This document shows positions 6,778 to 15,197 of a stretch of 25,292 nt of DNA, piece after piece; within the stretch, counting starts at the first letter, position 1, and the number at the start of each line of letters is the position of its first letter. Made by a program: the position numbers and the translations under genes. Origin of the DNA: Rhodospirillaceae bacterium CCH5-H10. Lineage in GTDB: Bacteria > Pseudomonadota > Alphaproteobacteria > Reyranellales > Reyranellaceae. The stretch is from contig LSKJ01000680.1 of the NCBI GenBank assembly GCA_001557035.1, positions 1 through 25,292 of the forward strand, given 5' to 3'. The notes beneath the pieces were generated by a model. The model saw nothing but the letters and a program-made list of their open reading frames with translations, did not search any database and was not told the origin of the DNA.

Positions 6778-9700
6778 ATGCTGGATTTGGTCCGGGTCGC
6801 GCTCAAACGACCCTATACGTTCGTCGTCATGGCGTTGTTGATCCTGATCGTCGGGCCGCTCGCGGCCCTTCGCACGCCGGTCGACATCTTCCCCGAGATC
6901 AGGATCCCCGTCATTGCCGTGGTCTGGCAGTACACCGGCCTGCCACCGGACCAGATGTCGGGCCGCGTGATGCTGAACTTCCAGCGCGCGCTCACCACCA
7001 CCGTCAACGACATCGAGCATATCGAGGGCACGTCCTACACCGGCGTCGGCATCGTGAAGATCTTCTTCCAGCCGGGCGTCGACATCAGCATCGCCAACGC
7101 CCAGGTCACCGCGATCGCCCAGACCGTGCTGCGGCAGATGCCGCCCAACATCACGCCGCCACTGATCCTGAACTACAATGCGGCCACGGTGCCGATCATC
7201 CAGCTGGCGCTGGCCGGCAAGGGCGTTCCCGAACAGGCGGTGTTCGATCTTGCCATCAACACGGTCCGCACGCCGCTGGTGACGGTGCCGGGCGCCGCCA
7301 TCCCGTTCCCCTTCGGCGGCAAGTTCCGGCAGATCCAGATCGATCTCGACCCCGCGGCACTTCAGGCACGCGGCCTCTCGGCGGCCGACGTGGCCAACGC
7401 CTTGGCCGCCCAGAACCTGCTGACGCCGGTGGGCACCCAGAAGATCGGCGGGCACGAGTACGCAATCCAGCTCAACAACGCGCCGTCCGACTTCAATGCG
7501 CTGGCCGACATCCCGGTGTTCGCGGCCAACGGGACCGTGGTCTATCTGCGCGACGTGGCGCAGGTGCGCGACGGCAACCCGCCGCAGCAGAACATCGTGC
7601 ATGTCGACGGCGGTCGGTCGGTGCTGCTTGCCGTGCTGAAGAACGGCACAACCTCGACGCTGGCGATCATCGCCGGCATCAAGGAGCGCGTGGCGGAGCT
7701 GAAGCGCGTGCTGCCCGAGAACGTGTCGCTGGCGATCCTCGGTGACCAGTCGCTGTTCGTCGAGGGCGCCGTCTCCGGGGTGGCGCACGAGGCGGTGCTG
7801 GCCGCCGTGCTGACCAGCCTGATGATCCTGCTTTTCCTGGGGAGCTGGCGTTCGACGGTGATCATCGCGATCTCGATCCCGCTTGCCATCCTGGGCTCGA
7901 TCGCGCTGCTGGCGGCGTTCGGCGAAACGCTCAACATCATGACCTTGGGCGGACTGGCGCTGGCCGTCGGCATCCTGGTCGACGATGCCACGGTGACCAT
8001 CGAGAACATCAACTGGCACCTGGAGCAGGGCAAGGACGTCGAGACCGCCATCCTGGACGGCGCCCGCCAGATCGTGACGCCCGCCTTCGTGTCGCTGCTG
8101 TGCATCTGCATCGTCTTCGTCCCGATGTTCTTCCTCGAGGGCGTGGCGCGCTTCCTGTTCGTGCCGATGGCCCTGGCGGTGATGTTTGCGATGGTCTGCT
8201 CGTTCATCCTGTCGCGCACGCTGGTGCCGACGATGGCGAACTACCTGCTGAAGCCGCACACCGCCCACGGTCACGGCGAGGCGCCGCCGCCGTCGCGCAA
8301 TCCGCTGGTACGGTTCCAGCGCGGCTTCGAGGCCCGGTTCGAGAGGCTGCGGGCCGTCTATCACGACCTGCTCGGCCTGGCGCTCAGCCGGCGCCCGTTG
8401 TTCATCCTCTGCTTCATGGCCTTCGTGCTGGGGTCGTTCGCGCTGGTGCCGTTCCTGGGGCGCAATTTCTTCCCCATCGTCGATTCCGGCCAGATCCTGA
8501 TGCATGTGCGCGCGCCCATCGGCACCCGCGTCGAGGAGACCGCGAACAGCTTCGTGGCCATCCAGAAGGCGATCCGCACCGTCATCCCGCCGAGCCAGAT
8601 AGCAACGATGGCCGACAATGTCGGCATGCCCGTCAGCGGCATCAACATGACCTACAACAATACGGGCACGATCGGGCCGCAGGATGGCGACATCCAGATC
8701 AAGCTGACGCCGGACCACAGGCCAACCGAGGAGTACGTGGCCGAACTGCGCCGGCGCCTGCCCGAACTGTTTCCCGGCTTCACCTTCTCGTTCCTGCCCG
8801 CCGACATCATCAGCCAGATCCTGAATTTCGGCGCCCCGTCTCCCATCGACGTTCAGGTCCGCACCTCGGACATCACCGCGGGCTTCGAGCATGCCAACAG
8901 GCTGCTGGCGCGCATCCGCCAAATTCCCGGCGTGGTCGACGCGCGCATCCAGCAGTCGCGCGGCGCTCCGGTGTTCGGCGTCGACATCGATCGGTCTCGT
9001 GCGCAGACCGTGGGGCTCACGACCCGCGACGTCACCAACTCGCTGGTCGTCAATCTCGCCGGCTCCAGTCAGGTCGCGCCGACCTACTGGCTCAATCCGG
9101 CCAACGGCGTGACCTACAACATCGTGATGCAGACGCCGCAGTACCGGCTGGATTCGCTGGCCTCGCTCAGCAACCTGCCGATCATGGCGCCCGCCGCCTC
9201 GCAGCTTCAGGTTCTGGGCGGCATCGCCGACATCAGGCGGTCCTCCGCCAACGCCGTGGTCTCGCAGTACGACCTGCAGGGAATGGTCCAGGTCTATGCC
9301 GGCGTGCAGGGCAGGGACCTCGGGGCGGTGGCGGCCGACGTTCGCGCCGTCGTGGCCGAACTGGCGCCGCTCCAGTCGCCGCGCATCCGCTCGGTCAAGG
9401 TCCAGGGCCAGGTCAAGACGATGGAGTCCGCTTTCTCGGGGCTGCTGTTCGGCCTCCTGGGTGCGGTCGTGCTGATCTACCTGCTGATCGTCGTGAACTT
9501 CCAGTCGTGGAGCGATCCGTTCGTCATCATCACGGCGCTGCCGGCGGCACTGGCCGGCATCGTGTGGATGCTGTTCGCCACCAACACCACGCTTTCGGTG
9601 CCGGCGCTGACCGGCGCCATCATGTGCATGGGCGTCGCGACCGCCAATTCTGTGCTGGTGATCTCGTTTGCCCGCGAGCGTCTGGTCGAACTGGGAGATG

Positions 9701-9978
9701 CGACCGCAGCGGCGCTCGACGCCGGCTTCGTCCGCTTCCGCCCCGTCATCATGACCGCGCTCGCCATGATCATCGGCATGACGCCCATGGCACTGGGCAT
9801 GGGCGAGGGCGGCGAGCAGAATGCGCCGCTCGGCCGGGCGGTCATCGGCGGTCTCATTTTTGCTACGATCGCCACGTTGATGTTCGTTCCCGTGGTCTTC
9901 AGCGTCGTCCATCGCAATCACGGCAAGGCGGCCGCCAAGGTGCCCGCCACCGTCCCCGGAGCGCCTCATGCCGCCTGA
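6778..9978 (+). CDS. RND-family inner-membrane efflux pump
   Basis: 1066 residues, the full length of a resistance-nodulation-division transporter, which exports drugs or other hydrophobic compounds by proton antiport. The first membrane helix (residues about 12-31) is followed by the large periplasmic loop, a block of helices from about 335, the second loop (about 560-870) and the last helices (about 885-1045). The TM4 proton-relay pair is present as Asp402-Asp403 in LVDDATVTIEN. The TM10 Lys of AcrB-type pumps is Ala956 here (GVATANSVLVISF), so it belongs to an RND branch distinct from AcrB. GGAAG lies upstream of the ATG. The end overlaps the adaptor gene by 11 bases. Pump-before-adaptor order is the reverse of the usual acrAB layout, and no outer-membrane channel gene follows. 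The substrate is unknown. Confidence 0.93.
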   Translation: MLDLVRVALKRPYTFVVMALLILIVGPLAALRTPVDIFPEIRIPVIAVVWQYTGLPPDQMSGRVMLNFQRALTTTVNDIEHIEGTSYTGVGIVKIFFQPGVDISIANAQVTAIAQTVLRQMPPNITPPLILNYNAATVPIIQLALAGKGVPEQAVFDLAINTVRTPLVTVPGAAIPFPFGGKFRQIQIDLDPAALQARGLSAADVANALAAQNLLTPVGTQKIGGHEYAIQLNNAPSDFNALADIPVFAANGTVVYLRDVAQVRDGNPPQQNIVHVDGGRSVLLAVLKNGTTSTLAIIAGIKERVAELKRVLPENVSLAILGDQSLFVEGAVSGVAHEAVLAAVLTSLMILLFLGSWRSTVIIAISIPLAILGSIALLAAFGETLNIMTLGGLALAVGILVDDATVTIENINWHLEQGKDVETAILDGARQIVTPAFVSLLCICIVFVPMFFLEGVARFLFVPMALAVMFAMVCSFILSRTLVPTMANYLLKPHTAHGHGEAPPPSRNPLVRFQRGFEARFERLRAVYHDLLGLALSRRPLFILCFMAFVLGSFALVPFLGRNFFPIVDSGQILMHVRAPIGTRVEETANSFVAIQKAIRTVIPPSQIATMADNVGMPVSGINMTYNNTGTIGPQDGDIQIKLTPDHRPTEEYVAELRRRLPELFPGFTFSFLPADIISQILNFGAPSPIDVQVRTSDITAGFEHANRLLARIRQIPGVVDARIQQSRGAPVFGVDIDRSRAQTVGLTTRDVTNSLVVNLAGSSQVAPTYWLNPANGVTYNIVMQTPQYRLDSLASLSNLPIMAPAASQLQVLGGIADIRRSSANAVVSQYDLQGMVQVYAGVQGRDLGAVAADVRAVVAELAPLQSPRIRSVKVQGQVKTMESAFSGLLFGLLGAVVLIYLLIVVNFQSWSDPFVIITALPAALAGIVWMLFATNTTLSVPALTGAIMCMGVATANSVLVISFARERLVELGDATAAALDAGFVRFRPVIMTALAMIIGMTPMALGMGEGGEQNAPLGRAVIGGLIFATIATLMFVPVVFSVVHRNHGKAAAKVPATVPGAPHAA

Positions 9979-11149
9979 AACCCCTCCCGCAGCCCCCAGG
10001 CCCCGTTCCCGGCGCGGCCTCGCCCTGTTCGGCTTCGCGGCCGCGCTCGGTCTCGCCGCCGTCGTGATCAACGGCATCTGGAGCCGGCAGGCCAGCGAGG
10101 CGAAGCTGAAGGAATGGACCGATACCCAGGCGGTACCGACGGTCAGCGTCATCGCCCCCTCGACCGGCGCCAACAAGACCTCGCTCGACCTGCCGGGCCG
10201 GCTCGAGGCCTATTCCCGCGCGCCGATCTACGCTCGCGTCGGCGGCTTCCTGAAGGCCTACTACGTCGATATCGGTCAATCCGTGAAAGCGGGCCAGCTT
10301 CTCGCCGAGATCGAGGCGCCCGACCTCGACCAGCAGCTCCTGCAGGCCAAGGCCTCGCTCGCCAGCGCGCAGGCGGCCGAGCAGCTCGCGACGGTGACCG
10401 CCGGTCGCTGGCAGCAGCTTGGCGGCGCCAACACCGTGTCGCGCCAGACGGTCGACGAGAAGACCGGCGATCTCACGGTGAAGCAGGCGCTCACCAAGGC
10501 CGCGCAGGCCGCCGTCGACCGGCTGGAGGTCCTCTCCGCCTTCAAGCGCATCACCGCGCCGTTCGACGGGATCGTGACCACCCGCAACACCGATGTCGGC
10601 GCGCTGATCAACGCCGAGTCGAGCGCGGGCCTGGCGCTGTTCGTCATCTCGGACGTCGACAGGCTGCGCCTGAACGTCAGCGTCCCGCAGAACTTCGTGC
10701 CGGCCGTGAAGCTGAAGACGAACGTCCAGATCACCGTCCCGGAATATCCCGGCAAGGTCTACGAGGGGGTGGTCGAGGCCTCGGCCCGCGCCGTCGATGC
10801 CCAGACCGGCACGACCCGCATGCAGGTCGTGGTCGACAATGCCAAGGGCGAGCTGATGCCGGGTGCCTTCGCCAATACCCGCATCGAATTGCCGTCGAGC
10901 CTGCAGTCGCTGGCCGTGCCCGCAGGCGCGCTGATCTTCGACCAGAAGGGTCTGCGTGTCGCCACGGTCGACGCCAGCGGCAAGGTCGTGCTGAAGCCTG
11001 TGACGATCGCGCGCGACCTCGGTCAGATCGTGGAAATCGGCAGCGGCCTCACGGCCGAGGACAAGGTGATCGAAAGCCCGCCGGACGGACTCTCCAACGG
11101 CGACCCGGTGCGGGTCGTCGATACCGCCAGGCCCGCCGCCGTGCGATAA
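9968..11149 (+). CDS. RND periplasmic adaptor (membrane fusion protein, HlyD/AcrA type)
   Basis: 393 residues. It starts inside the last codons of the RND gene (11-base overlap), so the two are coupled. The N-terminus is basic (RPRSRRG) followed by one hydrophobic segment at about 17-35, a signal anchor without a lipobox Cys. Then come the first half of the lipoyl domain (PIYARVGGFLKAYYVDIGQ), a coiled-coil hairpin rich in Ala/Gln (about 115-190), the second lipoyl half (FKRITAPFDGIVTTRNTDVG), a beta-barrel domain and the membrane-proximal domain ending near DPVRVVDTA. It would bridge the pump to an outer-membrane channel such as TolC. That channel is not encoded in this window and must be supplied from elsewhere. 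The family call is firm. Confidence 0.92.
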   Translation: MPPETPPAAPRPRSRRGLALFGFAAALGLAAVVINGIWSRQASEAKLKEWTDTQAVPTVSVIAPSTGANKTSLDLPGRLEAYSRAPIYARVGGFLKAYYVDIGQSVKAGQLLAEIEAPDLDQQLLQAKASLASAQAAEQLATVTAGRWQQLGGANTVSRQTVDEKTGDLTVKQALTKAAQAAVDRLEVLSAFKRITAPFDGIVTTRNTDVGALINAESSAGLALFVISDVDRLRLNVSVPQNFVPAVKLKTNVQITVPEYPGKVYEGVVEASARAVDAQTGTTRMQVVVDNAKGELMPGAFANTRIELPSSLQSLAVPAGALIFDQKGLRVATVDASGKVVLKPVTIARDLGQIVEIGSGLTAEDKVIESPPDGLSNGDPVRVVDTARPAAVR

Positions 11150-11172
11150 ATGCCTCCCGCCACGGGGGCGGC

Positions 11173-11176
11173 GGAG
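11173..11176 (+). promoter_or_regulatory. Ribosome binding site for the AI-2E-family permease
   Basis: GGAG in the run GGAGAGGG (11173-11180) lies six bases before the ATG at 11183. This supports 11183 over the in-frame ATG at 11150, which directly abuts the adaptor stop codon and has no good site of its own. Confidence 0.5.
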
Positions 11177-11182
11177 AGGGCG

Positions 11183-12283
11183 ATGATCGATACGGAGAAG
11201 GGCAGAGCCGAGGTCACGCGGTTCACGATCGATGTCGCGATTCGCCTCGGCCTGATCGCGACCATCGTCTATGTGAGCCTGCTCCTGTTGCAGCCGGTGG
11301 CGCCGCTGCTGCTGTGGGCCATCATCCTGTCGGTCGCCGTCTTTCCCCTGTTCAACATGGTGCGCCGTCGCCTGCACGTCCGCGACGGTCTGGCCGCGGC
11401 GCTGTTCTCGGTCCTGCTGCTGGTGCTGCTGCTGACGCCGGTGGTGATCCTGGCCGGATCGGCGATCGACAGCCTCGATGCCTATGCGCGGATGCTGCTG
11501 CGGGGCGAGCATGTCGTGCCACCTCCTCCCGAATCGGTGCGGGACTGGCCGATGGTCGGCAATCGCGTCTACGAATTCTGGCTGAACGGCTCCAACGACA
11601 TCCGCGCGCTGGTGACGACCCATGTCGGCCAGCTCGCATCGGCCGGCCGCTGGATCGGTCGCATCGCCGCAGGGGTGTTCCTGGAGGTCCTGCAGTTCGC
11701 GGGCGCGATCATCGTGGCGGGCATCCTGCTCGCCTATTCCGACGAGCTGCTGGAGACGGTTCGCGGCCTGGCAGGGCGTGTCGCCGACAAGCGCGGCCGG
11801 CACTTCCTCGAGATTGCCGGCTCGACGATCCGCAACGTCTCGCAGGGCGTCATCGGCATAGCGCTCCTGCAGTCGGCGCTGCTCGGCATCGGCATGCTGG
11901 TGGCGGGCGTGCCCTTCGCCGGCCCCATCACCTTCGTCTGTCTGGTGCTGGCCATCGTCCAGGTCGGCCCCAACATCATCATGATCCCGGTCATCATCTG
12001 GAGCTGGATGTATCTTCCCGCCCTGCATGCCGGTGTCTTCACCGTCTACACGCTGCCGCTGCTGCTGCTCGACAATGTGCTGCGCCCGATCCTGATGGCG
12101 CGGGGCCTGCCGACGCCGATGGCGGTGATCCTGGCCGGCGTCATCTGCGGCACGCTGGCCGGCGGCCTGATCGGCCTGTTCGTCGGCCCCGTGGTTCTTT
12201 CGGTCTTCTACGACCTGCTGGTCGCCTGGATCGCGTCCGGCACCAGGACCGAGGAGAGCGACGCTTCCGCCCCCTCGGCCTGA
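11183..12283 (+). CDS. AI-2E/PerM-family membrane permease
   Basis: 366 residues from ATG 11183 (377 if the ATG at 11150 is used). Members include TqsA, which exports or modulates autoinducer-2, PerM, and sodium/proton antiporters, so function cannot be read from family alone. Hydrophobic segments are visible near residues 20-55 (two helices), 65-95, 165-190 and a C-terminal cluster of about four from 215 to the end, with a hydrophilic region between about 95 and 165. The conserved C-terminal family pattern (VQVGPNIIMIPVIIW, then LLLDNVLRPILM) is clear. It is 33 bases downstream of the adaptor and on the same strand, so it probably shares the RND transcript. It may be an accessory exporter or simply co-transcribed. 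It ends 21 bases from the convergent SDR. Confidence 0.88.
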   Translation: MIDTEKGRAEVTRFTIDVAIRLGLIATIVYVSLLLLQPVAPLLLWAIILSVAVFPLFNMVRRRLHVRDGLAAALFSVLLLVLLLTPVVILAGSAIDSLDAYARMLLRGEHVVPPPPESVRDWPMVGNRVYEFWLNGSNDIRALVTTHVGQLASAGRWIGRIAAGVFLEVLQFAGAIIVAGILLAYSDELLETVRGLAGRVADKRGRHFLEIAGSTIRNVSQGVIGIALLQSALLGIGMLVAGVPFAGPITFVCLVLAIVQVGPNIIMIPVIIWSWMYLPALHAGVFTVYTLPLLLLDNVLRPILMARGLPTPMAVILAGVICGTLAGGLIGLFVGPVVLSVFYDLLVAWIASGTRTEESDASAPSA

Positions 12284-12304
12284 CAGGTCGCGCCGGTCGC
12301 TTTC

Positions 12305-13159
12305 CTACTTCTTCTTGGGACGGAGCGCGTCCCACTGCTCGTCGGTCCAGTCGAGCATCGCCGAGGTGTTGGCGCCGCCGCCGCCGGACTGCAGCATCTT
12401 GCCGCCGTCGATGACGATGGCGTCGCCGTTGATGTAGGCGGCGCCGTCGCTCACCAGGAAGGCGGCGAGGTTGGCCAACTCGATATGCTCGCCGGTGCGG
12501 CGCATCGGGATGGCCTTGATCATTTCGTCCTGGCCGCCGCGTTCCTTCGGCATCAGGCGGCTCCAGGCGCCCTCGGTCGGGAAGGGGCCGGGCACGATCG
12601 CGCAGGTGCGGATGCCCTTGGGACCCCATTCGACGGCGAGGCTCTTGGTCATGGCCAGCACGCCGGCCTTGGCCATCGCCGACGGCACGGTGAACGGCGC
12701 GCCGGTCAGCGAAGAGACCGTCAGGATCGACATCACGACCTTGTTGCGCTCCCCGGCCTCGATCCATCGGCGGCCGGCCGAGACGGTGCAGTAGGCCGAG
12801 CCGTGCAGCACGATACCGAGCACGGCGTCGATCGCGCGCGAGGACATCTTGTGGGTCTGGGCCAGGATCTGGCCGGCGGCGTTGTTGACCAGGATGTCGA
12901 GCGGCCGCTTCTCCCAGATCTTGTCCATCATCGCCTCGACGGCGTCGGGCACGCGCACGTCGCAGCCCACGGTCTCGATCTCGCCACCGGTCTCCTTGGC
13001 GAGTTCGTCGGCGGTCTGCTTCAGCACGTCCTCACGGCGGCCGCAGATCACGACATTGGCGCCAAGCTCGAGATAGCGATGAACCATCGAGCGGCCGAGG
13101 CCGGTGCCGCCGCCGGTGACGAGGATGCGCTTGCCCTTGAGCAGGTCGGGTTGGAACAT
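12305..13159 (-). CDS. SDR oxidoreductase, 2,4-dienoyl-CoA reductase-like, catalytic Tyr apparently replaced
   Basis: 284 residues from the ATG at 13159, chosen because GGAG lies seven bases before it; the longer in-frame reading overlaps the CoA-transferase. The NAD(P) site TGGGTGLG is at residues 15-22 and NNAAG at 92-96. The segment TVPSAMAKAGVLAMTKSLAV and the C-terminal WDALRPKKK tail match the 2,4-dienoyl-CoA reductase (DECR) branch, which reduces dienoyl-CoA during breakdown of unsaturated fatty acids. Ser160 and Lys164 fit the DECR active site, but the position of the DECR Tyr, eleven residues before Ser160, is Ser149 (codon TCT, 12713-12715), and the DECR Asn is His119. Activity may therefore be altered. 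It lies ten bases after the CoA-transferase in one operon. Confidence 0.87.
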   Translation of the reverse strand: MFQPDLLKGKRILVTGGGTGLGRSMVHRYLELGANVVICGRREDVLKQTADELAKETGGEIETVGCDVRVPDAVEAMMDKIWEKRPLDILVNNAAGQILAQTHKMSSRAIDAVLGIVLHGSAYCTVSAGRRWIEAGERNKVVMSILTVSSLTGAPFTVPSAMAKAGVLAMTKSLAVEWGPKGIRTCAIVPGPFPTEGAWSRLMPKERGGQDEMIKAIPMRRTGEHIELANLAAFLVSDGAAYINGDAIVIDGGKMLQSGGGGANTSAMLDWTDEQWDALRPKKK

Positions 13160-13169
13160 CGCTCTTCTC

Positions 13170-14375
13170 CTACTTCTTGATCTCGGTGAGGGCGATGCCG
13201 GACGTGACAAGCTTGTCGATCTCGGCGGCGGAGTAGCCGGCCTCCTGAAGCACGGCGCGTGTGTCGGTGCCGAACTTCTTGGGTTTGGTGCGCGCCTCGG
13301 GCGGGGTGCGCGAGAGCTTCACGGGATTGCCGACGTTCCGCCAGCCGTCCTTCTCCCACACCATGCCGCGATGCTTCGTATGAGGCGCCTCCATGACGTC
13401 GGAGACTTCGAGCACGGCGGCCGAGGGCACGCCGCCCTTCATCAGCTCCTGCGAGAACTCGTTGGCGTCGCGGTCCTTCAGCAGCTCGCGCAGCTCGGCC
13501 TCGAGTTCGGCGCGATGGGCGACGCGATCCTTGTTGGTCTTGAAGCGCGGATCGCTCGCGAGTTCCGGCTTGCCCAGCATCTTCGTCAGCTTGGCGAACT
13601 GGCCGTCGTTGCCGGCGCCAACCACGATGTTGCGGGTCTTGGTCGGGAAGTTGGAGTAGGGTACCAGGCTCGCGTGGCTGTTGCCGACGAGCTTGGGCTT
13701 GAGACCGGCCATGAAATAGTTCGGCGCATGCGGCTGGTGCAGCGCGATGGCGCTGTCGTAGAGCGTCGCGTCGACGAACTGGCCCTTGCCCGATCGGTTG
13801 CGCTCGTAGAGCGCCATCATGATGCCGACCGTGGCGTTCATGCCGGTCGAGAGATCGACCACCGGCACGCCGATGCGGACCTGGCCGCCCTCGGGCGAGC
13901 CGTTGACCGAGACGAGGCCGGCCGAGGCCTGGACCATGGCGTCGTAACCGGGGAAGCCGCCCAGCGGCCCGTCGGACCCGAAGCCCGAGACGCGGGCGTG
14001 GACCAGCCGCGGGAACTTCGCCGCCAGCACGTCGTGGTAGCCGATGCCCCACTTCTCCATCGTGCCGGTCTTGAAGTTGTCGATCAGCACGTCGGCCGTT
14101 TCGAGCAGCTTCAGCAGGACCTCGCGGCCCTCCGGCTTCGAGAGATCGAGCGCGATCGTGCGCTTGTTGCGGTTGATGCCGGCGAAGTAGGCCGAGATGC
14201 CCTCATCGTCGAACGGAGGGCCCCAGGTGCGGGTCTCGTCGCCCTGCGGCGGCTCGACCTTGATCACGTCGGCGCCATGGTCGGCCAGCATCTGGCCGCA
14301 ATAGGGACCTCCCAGCACGCGCGACAGGTCGATCACTTTCAGGCCCTCGAGCGCGCCCCCGCTTGCCACCGGCAT
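13170..14375 (-). CDS. CaiB/BaiF family III CoA-transferase
   Basis: 401 residues from ATG 14375, with GGAG nine bases upstream; a GTG at 14390 is in frame but lacks a ribosome site. Family III enzymes (formyl-CoA, carnitine, succinyl-CoA:arylsuccinate transferases) move CoA between carboxylic acids through an aspartyl-CoA intermediate. Seen: N-terminal LKVIDLSRVLGGPYCGQMLA, then GADVIKVEPPQGDETRTWGP, NRNKRTIALDL, DVLIDNFKTGTMEKWGIGY and GYDAMVQASAGL. The expected catalytic Asp is Asp174 in PVVDLSTGMNA, by alignment in memory to oxalate CoA-transferase. The C-terminus (LQEAGYSAAEIDKLVTSGI) is typical and complete. It is the first gene of a two-gene operon with the downstream SDR, suggesting activation of a carboxylic acid to its CoA thioester followed by redox chemistry. 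The substrate is not identifiable. Confidence 0.92.
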   Translation of the reverse strand: MPVASGGALEGLKVIDLSRVLGGPYCGQMLADHGADVIKVEPPQGDETRTWGPPFDDEGISAYFAGINRNKRTIALDLSKPEGREVLLKLLETADVLIDNFKTGTMEKWGIGYHDVLAAKFPRLVHARVSGFGSDGPLGGFPGYDAMVQASAGLVSVNGSPEGGQVRIGVPVVDLSTGMNATVGIMMALYERNRSGKGQFVDATLYDSAIALHQPHAPNYFMAGLKPKLVGNSHASLVPYSNFPTKTRNIVVGAGNDGQFAKLTKMLGKPELASDPRFKTNKDRVAHRAELEAELRELLKDRDANEFSQELMKGGVPSAAVLEVSDVMEAPHTKHRGMVWEKDGWRNVGNPVKLSRTPPEARTKPKKFGTDTRAVLQEAGYSAAEIDKLVTSGIALTEIKK

Positions 14376-14384
14376 TTCGTTCCA

Positions 14385-14388
14385 CTCC
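14385..14388 (-). promoter_or_regulatory. Ribosome binding site deciding the CoA-transferase start
   Basis: On the minus strand, GGAG lies nine bases before the ATG at 14375. It falls inside the first codons of the longer GTG reading, which argues that the GTG at 14390 is not used. Confidence 0.45.
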
Positions 14389-14431
14389 ACGGATTGAGAC
14401 AGGAGGCGGGGTTATAGACCATGGGGCTGGG

Positions 14432-14449
14432 GCCCGGTACCGTCCGGGC
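14432..14449 (+). promoter_or_regulatory. Small hairpin abutting the start codon of the dienelactone hydrolase-like gene
   Basis: GCCCGG at 14432-14437 and CCGGGC at 14444-14449 form a perfect six-base-pair GC stem with a six-base loop, ending one base before the ATG at 14450. No ribosome site is present. The loop region contains TACCGT, 12 bases before the ATG, which fits a loose -10 pattern. It may be chance in GC-rich DNA. Confidence 0.25.
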
Positions 14450-15193
14450 ATGATCGAACGCGAGCTTGATATCGCCACGCAAGATGGCGCCATGAACACC
14501 TACACCGTGCGGCCCGACGATGGCGGGCCGCTCCCGGTGGTCATCATGCTGATGGATGCGCCGGGCGTCCGCGAAGGCCTGCGGGAGATCTGCCGCCGGA
14601 TTTCGCAGTCCGGCTACTTCGTGCTGCTGCCCAATCTCTACTACCGCTCGACGCGCGAGTTCGTCTGCGGCCCGACGCGGAACCATCCCGACGGCGAGGC
14701 CAATCTGAAGCGCATGTTCGGCCTGATGGAGACGCTCTCCAACGCCCGGGTGGCGGCCGACACGGGCGCGGTCCTCGACGTGCTGCCGACCCTGCCCGAT
14801 GCGAAGTCCGGCAAGGTCGGCCTGGTCGGCTACTGCATGAGCGGCGCCTTCGTGACGGCGGCGGCGGCGAAGCATCCCGACCGCATCGGCTGCTTCGCGT
14901 CCTACTACGGAACGCGACTGATCACCGACAAGCCGGATTCGCCCCATCTGATGCTGGGCGACATCACAGCCGAGGGCTACTACGCCTTCGCCGAACATGA
15001 CACCTACGTGCCGCTGTCGGACGTCGCCAGGTTCGAGAAGCTCCTCGCTGCCGCGCCGTTCCCGTCGAAAGTCGAGACCGAGGCCGGCACGCATCACGGC
15101 TATGCCTTCTCCGACCGTGGCAACCTGAACGAGGCCGCGCGCGAGAAGCACTACGAACGCATGCTGGCGCTCTACCGCCGGCACCTGGGTTGA
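14450..15193 (+). CDS. Dienelactone hydrolase-family protein
   Basis: 247 residues, the usual length for the family. The start at 14450 gives the family-typical MIERELDIATQDGAMNTY; earlier in-frame codons lie in the gap toward the divergent CoA-transferase. These are cytoplasmic alpha/beta hydrolases with a Cys-Asp-His triad, of which the classical member opens dienelactone to maleylacetate in chlorocatechol breakdown; many paralogues act on other esters or lactones. The triad is visible: Cys129 in GYCMSGAF, Asp184 in EHDTYVP and His216 in THHGYAF. The PNLYYR segment is also typical. It is followed on the same strand, after a palindromic element, by an iron-type alcohol dehydrogenase resembling maleylacetate reductase, which would be the next enzyme of that pathway. 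The specific substrate remains inference. Confidence 0.88.
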   Translation: MIERELDIATQDGAMNTYTVRPDDGGPLPVVIMLMDAPGVREGLREICRRISQSGYFVLLPNLYYRSTREFVCGPTRNHPDGEANLKRMFGLMETLSNARVAADTGAVLDVLPTLPDAKSGKVGLVGYCMSGAFVTAAAAKHPDRIGCFASYYGTRLITDKPDSPHLMLGDITAEGYYAFAEHDTYVPLSDVARFEKLLAAAPFPSKVETEAGTHHGYAFSDRGNLNEAAREKHYERMLALYRRHLG

Positions 15194-15197
15194 CTCC

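Noticed and set aside
6751..10176. A very long open reading frame (over 1100 codons) antisense to the RND pump and adaptor
   Set aside because: Its product is a low-complexity string of His, Arg, Asp, Gln and Gly, typical of reading the complement of GC-rich codons. The sense strand encodes clear RND and adaptor motifs, and there is no ribosome site or family pattern on the antisense strand.
9899..12028. Long antisense frame over the adaptor and permease genes
   Set aside because: Same low-complexity Asp/His/Arg/Gln composition. It is a shadow of two well-supported genes.
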